Assembly (NCBI RefSeq): GCF_014697105.1
Contig: NZ_JACJRF010000006.1
Coordinates: 62,001 to 126,000 of the forward strand
DNA from: Anabaena subtropica FACHB-260
GTDB lineage: Bacteria; Cyanobacteriota; Cyanobacteriia; Cyanobacteriales; Nostocaceae
Direction: 5' to 3'
DNA: 64,000 nucleotides
Under the pieces are notes generated by a model, which saw nothing but the letters and a program-made list of their open reading frames with translations, was not told the DNA's origin and made no database searches. The position numbers and the translations under genes are program-made. This document shows positions 26,113 through 35,818 of this stretch, in pieces; the stretch's first letter is position 1, and the number at the start of each line of letters is the position of its first letter.

Positions 26113-26793
26113 CTAACTTGCTACTCGTTGCTGCTGACTCGATATTACATCTACACTTGGTTCTGGTAGTGATGGACGTAAGCACAAATAAAGCAACGGC
26201 CCGAATAGGGGAATCAACGCAAATAACCAAAACAACTGGGATTTTTGCCAACCGCGACGCGCCATATCATCCCCTAACAAAGCTGGAAATAATAGGCAAA
26301 GTAGGCAAAAATCTAAACTCATGACATGGATAAAGCGGTTAGTTTGCCACTGCTGCATAAAGTTACTCCAATCTCCTTGTCGTAAACCATAGGTAACTAA
26401 AATTGCTGTGGCTACAGTCAAAATCACACCAGTGACGCGGGAATCTAGCAATTTAATTAAGGTGTTCTTGGTACAGGGAAATTGGGGATTGGGTTCCCGT
26501 AAGGCTAAATATGGTAACAGCGCAAATGCACCTACACCAAAGGAAGCAGTAGCAAATAACCAAGCTGGTATTTTTTGCCCTCTACCATCAATAAATATGA
26601 GGGTGCTGTAAATCAAAGGCCAGATGCCCATGAGGTTAAACAATGCTATGACTAGGGGATTAATGCCTTGCCACTGACCGATAGACAGGTTTTTGATTAC
26701 CTCGATTGTATCTGGTTGATCGGAAGGAGCGAGGACAAAAGCATAAAAAGTAAAGACTAACCACAGCACCCCAAAGGCAATTTTTCTGACCAT
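26113..26793 (-). CDS. Conserved multi-pass membrane protein
   Basis: This roughly 226-residue protein has about six hydrophobic stretches, including IAFGVLWLVFTFYAFVLAP, PLVIALFNLMGIWPLIYSTLIFI, WLFATASFGVGAFALLPYLAL and LFWLFALIPLFGPLLYLCLRP. It resembles cyanobacterial and plastid membrane proteins of unknown function. I start at ATG 26793 (MVRKIAFG) because the longer frame overlaps hrcA and its first 23 residues look unrelated. It lies between hrcA (13 bases upstream) and the glutathione reductase gene (11 bases downstream), so the three are probably one transcript. Function cannot be inferred from sequence. Confidence 0.72.
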   Translation of the reverse strand: MVRKIAFGVLWLVFTFYAFVLAPSDQPDTIEVIKNLSIGQWQGINPLVIALFNLMGIWPLIYSTLIFIDGRGQKIPAWLFATASFGVGAFALLPYLALREPNPQFPCTKNTLIKLLDSRVTGVILTVATAILVTYGLRQGDWSNFMQQWQTNRFIHVMSLDFCLLCLLFPALLGDDMARRGWQKSQLFWLFALIPLFGPLLYLCLRPSLPEPSVDVISSQQQRVAS

Positions 26794-26806
26794 GATTTCA
26801 TATAAT

Positions 26807-27904
26807 TTAACTGAAGGCTTCTGAGAGGTAATCAGCCGCCGCCGCGACAACTGCGATCGCACTTTCGTAATCTAGGCGTGTAGGCCCTAAAACTCCCACA
26901 CTACCTAAGGGAACTGTTCCCCGGCGATAGGTAGAAGAAATCAGAGAGCAGGTGCGAATCGGTTCTAGGGGGTTTTCTGCACCGATGCGGACTGTCACCT
27001 TTGATTTGTGCATATCATCCAACTCTGGCTCCTCAAATATTAGTCGCCACAGTTGCTCTTGTTCTTCTTCCAATAGTTGGATGATGGTTTGCACTTGCTG
27101 TATCTGAGAAAATTCCGGCTGACGAAGAACTTCGGCCACACCCCTAACCATAATTTGAGTCGCAGCTGGCGCAGCAGTCCTATTGGCTAATTCTGCTACG
27201 GAATCTTTGAGAAACTCCCCATAGCGTTGAAATTCTCGATCTAATTGACTCCAATCAAGGGTGCTGATTTCTAACAAACTTCGCCCCCGCAAATGACTAT
27301 TCAAGAAGTTAGAAACTATCTGCAATTCCCGGTCAATTACTTCTGAGTCGGGTTTTGTTTCTCCTCTGGCTGGGGGTAAATCCATCAACTTGGAGTGGGT
27401 TTCATAACTATCCGTTACCAGAATCAGCATGATTTGTCCCGCTTCTATCTGCACTAATTGCAAATGTCGTACAGATGCTGTGTTGGTTTGCGGCATAGTA
27501 ATCAAGCTAATACACCCACTCAAACTAGCTAAAATCTGCGCGGCTCCTTGCAACAAAATTTCCAAGCTCCAATCTTCCCACTGGAGACGCTGTTGTAGTG
27601 CCAACTCTACCTCTTTAGCCAACACTTCGGTTCGCGTAGCATCTCGCAAAGAGGGTGTAATTAGCTGGTCAACATAAATGCGATAACCTGAGTCAGAAGG
27701 TACTCTTCCAGCAGATGTATGCGGTTGGTACAATAACCCAGATTTCTCTAGTACGCCCATCACATTGCGAATCGTGGCAGAGCTAACACCCAGGTCGTAC
27801 TCCTCGACCAAAGCTTTTGAACCAACAGGCTCTGCCGTAGCTATATAATGACGTACCGTTGCCCAAAGTATATGCTGTTGTCGATTAGTCAACTGGACTT
27901 GCAT
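26807..27904 (-). CDS. hrcA: Heat-inducible transcription repressor HrcA
   Basis: HrcA represses groE and related chaperone genes by binding the CIRCE inverted repeat, and needs GroEL for folding. The winged-helix N-terminus reads [28 protein letters not shown], then [42 protein letters not shown], all hallmarks. Later blocks include VRIGAENP and the C-terminal [20 protein letters not shown] with VVAAAADYL. Length 365 is usual. No CIRCE (TTAGCACTC-N9-GAGTGCTAA) is visible upstream, so this copy does not appear to repress itself. It leads a unit with a membrane protein and a glutathione-dependent reductase. Confidence 0.94.
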   Translation of the reverse strand: MQVQLTNRQQHILWATVRHYIATAEPVGSKALVEEYDLGVSSATIRNVMGVLEKSGLLYQPHTSAGRVPSDSGYRIYVDQLITPSLRDATRTEVLAKEVELALQQRLQWEDWSLEILLQGAAQILASLSGCISLITMPQTNTASVRHLQLVQIEAGQIMLILVTDSYETHSKLMDLPPARGETKPDSEVIDRELQIVSNFLNSHLRGRSLLEISTLDWSQLDREFQRYGEFLKDSVAELANRTAAPAATQIMVRGVAEVLRQPEFSQIQQVQTIIQLLEEEQEQLWRLIFEEPELDDMHKSKVTVRIGAENPLEPIRTCSLISSTYRRGTVPLGSVGVLGPTRLDYESAIAVVAAAADYLSEAFS

Positions 27905-28316
27905 AAGTTATGTTTGACGGAAGGCAAACTTTAAGTAAATTTTGAAAAATTGTGCTTTTTAAAGCAAAAATTAATAATAGTTAATCAAAAATGCAAAATA
28001 TATTTCTATTGTAATAACTATTATTAAAGTTCTCTGGTTGCTATTTTGTTTGACAGGCTGATGAAAAAAAGATTTTGATATGGTCTTATTTAATTTTCTC
28101 AGTATTTTTGCATATAAAATCTAAGTAAATTGTATCGCAAGATACGTATTTTTGAGGCTATCATATATACTTGTGATGCTAGCTAAATTTAGCTTTAACT
28201 TAACTGTATAGGGCTTCATTTCTGTAATTTCAAACTACTGTAATTTTGTCAACAATAGCACAACTAGGCTGGAATCTTAAACTCCAGCTGAAGAAGCTTG
28301 AATTAGCTAGTAGGTG
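27905..28316. other. Intergenic region upstream of hrcA
   Basis: About 412 AT-rich bases. A short stem (GCTGGA near 28269 with TCCAGC near 28284) lies downstream of the rhodanese gene on the minus strand but lacks a T run. I see no gene, no CIRCE element and no clear operator. Confidence 0.45.
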
Positions 28317-28676
28317 CTAATACTGGGGAATTGAAGAGTCAACTAAAAGAGAGTAGGCATCAATACCACCAGCAATATTTTTGACATTTGAGAACCCTTG
28401 AGAAACCAACCACTGACACATCTGAGCAGAACGGACACCGTGGTGACACAATACAAGAGTTTCTGCTTCGGGATTAAACATAGCAGGAACCTGTTCTGAC
28501 CACTGAGCATATTCACTCAGAGGTAGATTGACAAAGCCATCAATTTGGGCGATCGCTAATTCTTGTGGTTCTCGCACATCTATTAACTGAATATTTGCAT
28601 CTTCATCAGCAAGATATAGAGCTAATTCATTTACACTAATTTGAGTAATTGGTTGCCCGGAAGTATTCCCTGTCAT
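28317..28676 (-). CDS. Single-domain rhodanese-like sulfurtransferase
   Basis: Rhodanese domains carry a persulfide on a cysteine and pass sulfur to acceptors. The 119 residues include LIDVREPQELAIAQIDGFVNLPL, the standard first half, and the active loop LVLCHHGVRSAQMCQWLVSQGF with Cys77, ending NIAGGIDAY. The loop is a full six-residue CHHGVR type. The partner is unknown. It is a single gene reading toward hrcA; behind its start lies a spacer with an STRR tract. Confidence 0.9.
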   Translation of the reverse strand: MTGNTSGQPITQISVNELALYLADEDANIQLIDVREPQELAIAQIDGFVNLPLSEYAQWSEQVPAMFNPEAETLVLCHHGVRSAQMCQWLVSQGFSNVKNIAGGIDAYSLLVDSSIPQY

Positions 28677-28772
28677 GAGGTTTTTGTAAACAATCCTATA
28701 TTATTTATGTTGACAGAAAACATGAAGATTGGGGAGCAGGGGCAGGGAGCAGAGGGAGAAGAAAAATATTAG

Positions 28773-28807
28773 CAACTGACAACTGACAACTGACAACTAA
28801 CAACTGA
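28773..28807. repeat. STRR heptamer tract (CAACTGA x5)
   Basis: Five 7-base units (CAACTGA, with one CAACTAA) end four bases before the ATG of the next gene and occupy the place of its ribosome binding site. Confidence 0.85.
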
Positions 28808-28810
28808 CTA

Positions 28811-30469
28811 ATGAACACACAACGCTCATTCTCTGGTTTTATCCTAGCTGGTGCGATCGCCTTGATTATAGTAGCGATCGCAGGCTTTTACTGGTTCTTT
28901 GCCAAAAATCCAGTTAATCTTGTCGCATCTAATTCTCAAGCGAGTGCAGCCATATTTGTATCAAAACTGGCTCCTGTAACAGTTTCATTGCTGGTTAATC
29001 CCGACAGGTTGCAAACTTTCGACAGTTCAGGAGAAATATCTAAACTCAAAACCAGTTTGTTGGCTAAGAGTGGCATAGATTATAAGCAAGACATTCAACC
29101 TTGGCTGAAAGATGAAATTACACTCGCTCTCACCACATTAGATATTGACCGTGACCCCAAAAACGGTAGACAGCCAGGATATCTCATGGCGCTAGCAACC
29201 GATAATCCAGACAAAAGCCGTGAGTTTGTCGAGTTGTTGTTTTCCAAACGGGTATTAGCTGGAGCCAACTTAGCAACTGAAGAATATCAAGGTGCGAAAG
29301 TTATCTATGACAGTTCTCTAGCAGATGCTGATACTCTAGCTGGTGCAGTGGTTGATAACTTTGTCTTATTCGCCAACAATCCTAAAGTTTTGCGTGATGC
29401 GATTAATAATGTCCAAGCGCCTGACTTAAATTTGCTGAGTTCTCCCCAATATCAAAAAGCTACTCAACAGCTACCTAAAGGCTCTCTAGCTACGGCTTTT
29501 CTTAATCTCCCTCTAGTTGCACAATGGCAAGGGTTAGATTTACCAGAACCAACATACGATAGTCAAATTGTCGCTTTCACCTTAAACCCCAAAGGAATAT
29601 TGGCAGAAACCAGTTTCCTCGCTTCCTCGGAAATGGAGCCAACATCACCCCCCTTATCAAAACCTGTAGAAGCATTACAATATATTCCCGCATCAGCAGC
29701 TTTGGTAATTGCAGGTTCCCATTTAGATAACTTGGGTAACAGCGATTTAGCCAAACTCTGGACACAAGCAAAAACGGCTATTTCTGGTTCAGGAACAGAT
29801 GTAATTTCTAGATTGGTGCAACCTTTAACAGATTTGCAGAAAAATCGAGGCATCAATTTGGGACAAGATATATTTAGCTGGATACAGGGAGAATATGCTA
29901 TTGCATTAGTTCCCCGTTTTGGACAAACAATTCCTGACTGGATTTTTGTGACAGAAAAATTAGAAAATGTACCAGAAGGTATTATGCGTTTAGATGCGAT
30001 CGCTTCATCCCAAGGACTCAGCACTAACACAATCACCCTAGACAAGCAAACTGTTTCCGCCTGGACAGAACTAACAACCGCAACTAAACAGAGTGATACA
30101 AAAGACAGACCATCATTTACTGTAGAAGCCAAGGTACAAGGGGTACATACAACACTAGGAAATTATGAAATTTTCACCTCTGACCTAGCAACAATCTATG
30201 AAGTTTTGAATAATAAAGAAAAATCTTTAACTAATAATCCTCGCTTTCAAGATAGTATTGCTCCCATTCCTCAGCCAAATCAAGGCTACATCTATGTGGA
30301 TTGGACAAAAAGCAAAAATTTAGTAGAGCAGCAAATACCCATTCTTAAGCTCATAGAAGTAGTAGGAAAACCATTCTTTGAGAATTTGCGATCGCTCACC
30401 TTTAGCAGTTATGGTAGTGACCCCAGAACGCTTAAAGGCGGTGTGTTTTTGCAATTACGTCCTTCGTAA
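28811..30469 (+). CDS. DUF3352 domain protein, membrane-anchored
   Basis: This 552-residue protein begins with one hydrophobic helix (FILAGAIALIIVAIAGFYWFF) and then a large extracytoplasmic region. The pattern PVTVSLLVNPDRLQTF, YLMALATDNPDKSREFVELLF, and PASAALVIAGSHLDNLGN, followed by EYAIALVPRFGQTIPDWIFV, is that of cyanobacterial DUF3352 proteins, whose function is unknown. The N-terminal helix could be an uncleaved anchor facing the periplasm. The start ATG 28811 follows an STRR tract with no Shine-Dalgarno sequence, so translation may be weak or use a different signal. No operon partner is evident. Confidence 0.82.
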   Translation: MNTQRSFSGFILAGAIALIIVAIAGFYWFFAKNPVNLVASNSQASAAIFVSKLAPVTVSLLVNPDRLQTFDSSGEISKLKTSLLAKSGIDYKQDIQPWLKDEITLALTTLDIDRDPKNGRQPGYLMALATDNPDKSREFVELLFSKRVLAGANLATEEYQGAKVIYDSSLADADTLAGAVVDNFVLFANNPKVLRDAINNVQAPDLNLLSSPQYQKATQQLPKGSLATAFLNLPLVAQWQGLDLPEPTYDSQIVAFTLNPKGILAETSFLASSEMEPTSPPLSKPVEALQYIPASAALVIAGSHLDNLGNSDLAKLWTQAKTAISGSGTDVISRLVQPLTDLQKNRGINLGQDIFSWIQGEYAIALVPRFGQTIPDWIFVTEKLENVPEGIMRLDAIASSQGLSTNTITLDKQTVSAWTELTTATKQSDTKDRPSFTVEAKVQGVHTTLGNYEIFTSDLATIYEVLNNKEKSLTNNPRFQDSIAPIPQPNQGYIYVDWTKSKNLVEQQIPILKLIEVVGKPFFENLRSLTFSSYGSDPRTLKGGVFLQLRPS

Positions 30470-30664
30470 AGCTAATAATATGCTGTGATAAAGATAGTGT
30501 AAAAACTTTTGGTTTTTATTAAAAAAATCAATTTAACCTAATTGTAAATATATGGTTTATGGCACATTTGAATGTGTCACAGTTTCTATATGTTTTCCGA
30601 AATTTTTTAACTAGAATATGTATACATCATTACTAAACTAATTAGAGCCTGTTGGAGGGCTGCT

Positions 30665-31153
30665 ATGAAATATTGTCGCCCCCGACTTAAGTTTCGAGGT
30701 GGTTGGCTGTTGGCTATAGCTACTACTGTAATTACTACACCTGTAATCGCACAGACAGCTAATTTTGCCACACTTCGCTTATCACCGGGGTTTGAACCAG
30801 CACAAGGAAAAGTTTCAGGTCATACAGGTGGATCTTATTCATTGTCTGCCATTAGTAACCGCGATCGCCATAGAAAACCTTGCATTGGCTTTGCTGACCC
30901 CAAGCCAGATCACATTATGATTTTAGAAAAAGACTTTCCTCGTCTGAAACTATTAATTAATAGTGGTGGGACTGATACTACCTTATTGATTCAAGGCCCA
31001 GACGACACAACAATTCGTTGTGGTGATGATACAGGAAAGAGAAAAGACGCTAGCGTTGATGATATCGACTGGAAAAGTGGAACCTATCGAATTTGGATAG
31101 GTAAATTCAACGCTGGAGGCAAGATTAACTACACGCTGACAGTGCAGCAGTAA
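30665..31153 (+). CDS. Small exported hypothetical protein
   Basis: The 162-residue product has an N-terminal signal peptide (WLLAIATTVITTPVIAQT) behind a good ribosome site (TTGGAGGGCTGCT before the ATG). The mature part looks all-beta, with LRLSPGFEPAQGKVSGHTGG, CIGFADPKPDHIMIL and the end SGTYRIWIGKFNAGGKINY, which resembles a pre-peptidase C-terminal-like sandwich. Two cysteines (in KPCIGF and IRCGDD) could form a disulfide in the periplasm. I cannot assign a function. It stands alone before cysE. Confidence 0.68.
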   Translation: MKYCRPRLKFRGGWLLAIATTVITTPVIAQTANFATLRLSPGFEPAQGKVSGHTGGSYSLSAISNRDRHRKPCIGFADPKPDHIMILEKDFPRLKLLINSGGTDTTLLIQGPDDTTIRCGDDTGKRKDASVDDIDWKSGTYRIWIGKFNAGGKINYTLTVQQ

Positions 31154-31263
31154 ATTGGAGACTGGGAGCAGTATTGCATCTCCCCCTACTCCTCAGTACC
31201 CAATCCCCCATTAACGATATGATGGGATAGTAGCTTGTTGTGCTTTACCGAGGGTGCTATCTC

Positions 31264-32025
31264 GTGCTATCTACACTGCGTGCTGACTTTCGTATCATCT
31301 TTGAACGTGACCCTGCTGCCCGTAATTTGCTGGAGGTCTTGTTTTGTTACCCTGGTTTGCAAGCCCTGTTATTCCATCGGGTAGCTCACTGGCTCCATCA
31401 TATCGGGATACCGTTTATTCCCCGCTTAATTTCTCACATAGCTAGGTTTTTGACAGGTATTGAAATCCACCCTGGCGCAACAATTGGACAAGGTGTGTTT
31501 ATCGACCACGGTATGGGTGTGGTTATTGGTGAGACTGCAATTATTGGAGATTATGCCTTAATTTACCAAGGTGTCACCCTTGGGGGAACTGGTAAAGAAA
31601 GCGGCAAGCGCCACCCCACTTTAGGCGAAAATGTTGTTGTCGGTGCTGGTGCTAAGGTACTGGGCAATCTTCAAATTGGCAATAACGTCCGTATTGGTGC
31701 TGGGTCTGTTGTCCTTAGGGATGTACCCTCGAATTGTACTGTTGTAGGTATTCCTGGAAGAATTGTTTATCGTTCGGGAGCGCGGGTTGCTCCCCTAGAA
31801 CATAACAACTTACCAGACTCTGAAGCTGAAGTAATTCGGGCTTTGGTTGATCGTATTGAATTACTAGAACAACAAATACAAGCGTTACAGAATAATCAAT
31901 CTGCTTCCAAGATTCCTGTTTTAGTTGCAGCAACTTCCCCAGAAGGAGAGATATCGCACAATTCCCAGTGGTGCAACCTCAGTGATAAAGCTATTCAACA
32001 GTATCTAGATGGTGCAGGCATCTAG
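31264..32025 (+). CDS. cysE: Serine O-acetyltransferase
   Basis: CysE acetylates serine with acetyl-CoA, the first committed step of cysteine synthesis. [17 protein letters not shown] and HRVAHWLH at the N-terminus are followed by a left-handed beta-helix of hexapeptide repeats: [60 protein letters not shown] and the C-terminal [12 protein letters not shown]. The frame extends up to TTG 31240, but GTG 31264 with upstream GAGGGTG gives the usual N-terminus (VLSTLRADF). The last 60 residues are variable. Cysteine from this enzyme also supplies glutathione synthesis by gshA. Confidence 0.92.
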   Translation: MLSTLRADFRIIFERDPAARNLLEVLFCYPGLQALLFHRVAHWLHHIGIPFIPRLISHIARFLTGIEIHPGATIGQGVFIDHGMGVVIGETAIIGDYALIYQGVTLGGTGKESGKRHPTLGENVVVGAGAKVLGNLQIGNNVRIGAGSVVLRDVPSNCTVVGIPGRIVYRSGARVAPLEHNNLPDSEAEVIRALVDRIELLEQQIQALQNNQSASKIPVLVAATSPEGEISHNSQWCNLSDKAIQQYLDGAGI

Positions 32026-32089
32026 ATAAATTCAAAATTACAGAAATTGTAGAGGGGGAATAGTTCTTTCTATTTCCCCCTATCCCCTT

Positions 32090-32671
32090 TTATGGGTTAA
32101 CAGCTTGTGTAGACCATTCTTGGTTGTCATCACGATGATAAAGCCAACGGTTTTGTGGTTCACCGCGTAATTCCAAATGGTCTACTTGAGTGGGTTCGAG
32201 TAGTAGTAGGCAAAAATTCCCTACTGGTTTCTGAGTATCCGGTGGTGGTGGGTTAAAAGCTGCCTGATCCTCTCTTGGTTGACTGGGATGAGGCCAAGCA
32301 AACTGTAACCGTGCAGGATCACTCAGTTCTTGCCAAGTAGTAATTCGGGCTGTTTGGAGATGAGGGTAAGATTCATCATTTCCTACTAAAGTTAATTGAC
32401 CAGTCAGGCGGAATTGTTCTCTAGTATTGGGAAAATACCAACAAACTTCTGCCCAAGGTTGCTGCTGTATCTGGTCGATTTTCTCACTACGGGCATCGGT
32501 AATAAATTTTAATTGGTTAGTATCTTTCAAAAAACCACGAAAGACTACAGTCCGATTAGCTGGATGACCATTTGCCCTGACGGTTGCTAATTGCAAGTAA
32601 CGGGCGTAAACTAGAGTGCGGTTACGATGGAGAGCATGGGCGATCGCGCTTCGCCAAGGAGCTAGGGACAT
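32090..32671 (-). CDS. Pyridoxamine-5'-phosphate-oxidase-like FMN-binding protein (Alr4036 family)
   Basis: This split-barrel flavin protein of 193 residues has the family blocks PWRSAIAHALHRNR, LATVRANGHPANRTVVFRGF, ITDARSEKIDQIQQQPWAEVCWYF and REQFRLTGQLTLVG, with the C-terminal FCLLLLEPTQVDHLELRG and NRWLYHRD. I recall a family of FMN-binding PNPOx-like domains named after Alr4036 of Nostoc PCC 7120, and this fits it. True PdxH activity (making PLP) is not established for this family; it may act on another flavin-dependent reaction. It is a single gene converging with cysE, whose stop is 64 bases away. Confidence 0.83.
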   Translation of the reverse strand: MSLAPWRSAIAHALHRNRTLVYARYLQLATVRANGHPANRTVVFRGFLKDTNQLKFITDARSEKIDQIQQQPWAEVCWYFPNTREQFRLTGQLTLVGNDESYPHLQTARITTWQELSDPARLQFAWPHPSQPREDQAAFNPPPPDTQKPVGNFCLLLLEPTQVDHLELRGEPQNRWLYHRDDNQEWSTQAVNP

Positions 32672-33091
32672 AATAATTTGTAATTCGTAATGACCTACAG
32701 ATAGGTTTGGTTGTATGTATTTTATCTCACACTTACTTCTTGTTAATTAAGTTTGATTGCAATGACTAAATTCTAGACTCATTGCCATATAGGTGACTTT
32801 GCCATATTTTCTATTTATATACATTGCTTATAGCTGGAATTGGTGATTTGAACAGAAGTCGATTTTACGCTAAATTTCCCTTATCTTTGATCACTTTTGC
32901 ACTTGAATACTGTTGATAATTGCAACTCAGTGTATAAACTTTCTGAGTAGGAAAAGCTATTATACACCATAAATTTATGTGGCAATTTCTACAGAGCAGG
33001 CATAGCGTAAAGTGGGAAAATTTTCAATCTTTTATCCTCAATCTACTTGGCGTATAGTCGTAATCTGTTAACAAGCAACAAGTCTTGATCT
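32672..33091. other. Intergenic region upstream of divergent nrdJ
   Basis: These 420 bases carry the promoters of the flavin protein and of nrdJ. I looked for the cobalamin riboswitch core (GCCACTG-type B12 box) because the downstream enzyme uses B12 and found none. No other structure stood out. Confidence 0.45.
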
Positions 33092-35389
33092 ATGGTTCGT
33101 GAGCTTGAAAGAAAACGTCAGAGTGCAAGGTTTCCTGAATCTGCCCCAGCTGCTAATCCGGTATTTTTTAGAACCTATAGCCGCCGTACACAAGCGGGGT
33201 TAAGGGAAACTTGGGATGAGGTATGCGATCGCATCCTCAAAGATTTAATTGAGTTGGGTAAACTTAGCCCCGAAGAAGTAGCGATTTTAGAAAAAACCCA
33301 GCGTAATCTCACAGCCCTACCCAGTGGACGCTGGTTGTGGGTAGGCGGAACCGAGTGGATAGGTAAGTCCAAAAACTTCTCTGGTGCTTATAACTGCACA
33401 TCCACGAACCTCCAAGACTGGAAAGCCTTCGGGTTGATGATGAATCTCGCCATGATGGGCTGTGGGACAGGAGCCGTGATAGAACCGCAGTATATTAATC
33501 AACTACCACCAATCCGTAATCAGCTAAATGTCATTCTTAAAGGTGAAATTGGTGCTACTCCTAAAAACTTACGTCGTGAATATACACAAACCCATATAGA
33601 AGGCAATAGTGCTACTATCTACGTCGGAGATAGCCGCGAGGGTTGGGTAGAATCCTATCAAGCCCTCTTGGAACTCTCCACAGATGAAAGATTTACTGAT
33701 GAAGTACAAGTATTTGTTGATGTTAGCGACGTGCGCCAAGCGGGAGAAACCCTCAACGGCTTTGGTGGCGTTGCCAATCCTGTAAAATTACCAGGACTGT
33801 ATCAACGCTGTGCGGCTATTCTCAACAAAGCTGTAGGTAGACAGTTAAATTCTGTAGAGTGCTGTCTGTTAATTGACGAAGCGGCTGTAACGATTGTTGC
33901 AGGCAATATCCGAAGAAGTGCGGGTATGCGTCAGTTTTTATCTGACGACCAACTAGGGGCAACTGCCAAAGATAACCTATGGCAGCAAGATGAAAATGGC
34001 AACTGGCGCATTGATCCTGAGCGTGATTCTTTGCGGATGGCCAACCACACCAGAGTTTTTCACCGCAAGCCAACATTAGAAGAGTGTGTTGATGCTGTAC
34101 GTAAACAGTATTACAGTGGCGAAGGGGCGATTCAATGGGCTGGTGAAGCAGTAGCTAGAGCCAATATTGATTTGCTCACTACAAAAGCCTTGAAAGTCGA
34201 GTTTCTCAAAGCTTACGAACAAGGAACAGCTAAAGACTGGTTGCAAAAACGACATCCTCATCTTGATGAAAAAGAGCTAAAACATCGTTTAGCTCGTTAT
34301 GGTTTAAATCCTTGCGGAGAAATATTAGGTAGCGATTTTCACTGTAATTTATCGGAAATCCACTTAAATCAAATTGACCCATTTAATTACAAAGAACAAA
34401 GTGAGGCTTTTACTGCTGGGGCTTTATCTGTAGCGACACTGTTAAATCACAAATTCACAGAACCTCGCTATCAATACAGTCGGGAATTAGATCCGATTGT
34501 GGGTGTTTCTTTCACTGGTTTATTTGATTTCTTTGTCCATGCTTTTGGTGCAGATTGGCTGCGCTGGTGGGAAGAAGGAAGACCTGGAACGCCCGAAGGA
34601 TTGGCGTTTAAACACCAAGAAGAAAAATATCTCAGTTCTTGGCGGGAAATTGTGCAGCGTGTTGTGTGGGATTATTGCGATCGCCACAACATCAAACGTC
34701 CTAATCGTTGTACCACAGTCCAACCCAGTGGCACAAAATCACTATTAACTGGTGCAAGTCCCGGTTGGCATCCCCCCAAAGCCCAGAGATTTATTCGCCG
34801 GATTACTTTCCGTAAAAATGACCCAGTGGCTTTGGCTTGTATTGATTATGGTTACAATGTCATACCTTCCCAATCAGATAAGGATGAAAAAGGTAATCTG
34901 CTGAATGATCCCTTAGATCCACGGGTAAGTGAATGGTTAGTAGAAATTCCTGTAGCTGTATCTTGGGCTGATATACCAGGAGCTGATACTATCGACATCA
35001 GCAAATTTAGTGCGATCGCTCAGATGGATTTCTATATGCAGGTGCAGAAATTCTACGTCACCCATAACACATCTGCAACCATCGAGGTGCGAGAACACGA
35101 AGTTGAAACCTTAGGAGAGCAAATCTGGCAAGCCATTCAAAATGATGAAGGCTACATTAGTGCAGCACTACTAGCCAGGTTTGACGACCATCAAACTTTC
35201 CCTCGTCTACCATTTGAGCCAATCTCCAAAGAACAGTATGAGCAAATGGTAGAAGAAGTTGTACAACGTCGCAAAACTGATGATTTTTACGCCGTTTTAA
35301 GTCGCTATGATTTCGGCGATTTAATGGAAGTAGGACCAGCCGGGTGTGACTCTGATAAGTGCATGATGCCTGAACAAAGTCCCCAGTAA
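33092..35389 (+). CDS. nrdJ: Adenosylcobalamin-dependent ribonucleotide reductase, monomeric class II
   Basis: This enzyme reduces ribonucleoside triphosphates to deoxy forms using adenosylcobalamin, without oxygen or a radical-carrying small subunit. The sequence matches the Lactobacillus leichmannii RTPR type: YNCTSTN with Cys102, MMGCGTGAV, the radical site NPCGE with Cys408 and Glu410, FHCNLSEIH with Cys418, TVQPSGTKSLLTGASPGWHPP, and the C-terminal shuttle cysteines C752 and C757 in AGCDSDKCM. All reaction residues are present. At 765 residues it has no intein. It is probably the cell's main route to DNA precursors. A small UPF0426-like gene follows after an STRR spacer. Confidence 0.95.
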   Translation: MVRELERKRQSARFPESAPAANPVFFRTYSRRTQAGLRETWDEVCDRILKDLIELGKLSPEEVAILEKTQRNLTALPSGRWLWVGGTEWIGKSKNFSGAYNCTSTNLQDWKAFGLMMNLAMMGCGTGAVIEPQYINQLPPIRNQLNVILKGEIGATPKNLRREYTQTHIEGNSATIYVGDSREGWVESYQALLELSTDERFTDEVQVFVDVSDVRQAGETLNGFGGVANPVKLPGLYQRCAAILNKAVGRQLNSVECCLLIDEAAVTIVAGNIRRSAGMRQFLSDDQLGATAKDNLWQQDENGNWRIDPERDSLRMANHTRVFHRKPTLEECVDAVRKQYYSGEGAIQWAGEAVARANIDLLTTKALKVEFLKAYEQGTAKDWLQKRHPHLDEKELKHRLARYGLNPCGEILGSDFHCNLSEIHLNQIDPFNYKEQSEAFTAGALSVATLLNHKFTEPRYQYSRELDPIVGVSFTGLFDFFVHAFGADWLRWWEEGRPGTPEGLAFKHQEEKYLSSWREIVQRVVWDYCDRHNIKRPNRCTTVQPSGTKSLLTGASPGWHPPKAQRFIRRITFRKNDPVALACIDYGYNVIPSQSDKDEKGNLLNDPLDPRVSEWLVEIPVAVSWADIPGADTIDISKFSAIAQMDFYMQVQKFYVTHNTSATIEVREHEVETLGEQIWQAIQNDEGYISAALLARFDDHQTFPRLPFEPISKEQYEQMVEEVVQRRKTDDFYAVLSRYDFGDLMEVGPAGCDSDKCMMPEQSPQ

Positions 35390-35394
35390 ATTTA

Positions 35395-35467
35395 TAGTCA
35401 ATAGTCAACAGTCAATAGTTAACAGTACAAAATAAAAAACTCTTAACTAATGACTAATGACTAATGG
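35395..35467. repeat. STRR heptamer tracts (TAGTCAA and TGACTAA)
   Basis: Five units of TAGTCAA type (35395-35429) are followed by three units of TGACTAA type (about 35446-35467), directly after the nrdJ stop codon. Confidence 0.8.
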
Positions 35468-35533
35468 CTGAATTTGCAAGTTAAGATTGATTAAGAATTC
35501 ATATTTTTCACACCAGTATTAGGAGAGATTTAA

Positions 35534-35752
35534 ATGTTCATTGATGAATTGTCACCAATATTCAAACAATTAGTCCAACATCCAGCCTCCTTTTTGGGTG
35601 GATTTGCCTCTGGTGTGCTGAGACTTAACTTGGCAGATGATCCTGTCAAAAGCTGGTTAGATAAGCAAATTGGTGTTACCAGTTATTCTTTTCCAGGAAC
35701 TGATGCACATAATGGCAGAGCTAGCGGCCCGCAGTCAATATCGATTGAATAA
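35534..35752 (+). CDS. Small conserved protein resembling UPF0426
   Basis: This 72-residue protein, preceded by TAGGAGAGATTTAA before its ATG, reads PIFKQLVQHPASFLGGFASGVLRLNLADDPVKSWLDKQIG. That middle part resembles the plastid/cyanobacterial UPF0426 family (a helix, a Gly-rich turn and the DPLK/DPVK motif). It has no signal peptide. Its function is unknown. The good ribosome site and family resemblance support it as a real gene despite its size. The neighbouring CHAT gene faces it convergently. Confidence 0.65.
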   Translation: MFIDELSPIFKQLVQHPASFLGGFASGVLRLNLADDPVKSWLDKQIGVTSYSFPGTDAHNGRASGPQSISIE

Positions 35753-35818
35753 GGGCTGGGTATTGGAAAGAGGTAGAGGATACAGAATTTTGAATTGATG
35801 TGTCCCTACTCCCCATTC

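Noticed and set aside
27905-28316. CIRCE element near hrcA
   Set aside because: The TTAGCACTC-N9-GAGTGCTAA pattern is absent upstream of hrcA in this window.
32672-33091. Cobalamin riboswitch upstream of the B12-dependent reductase
   Set aside because: No B12-box core or matching stems were visible; monomeric class II reductases are often not under B12 riboswitch control.
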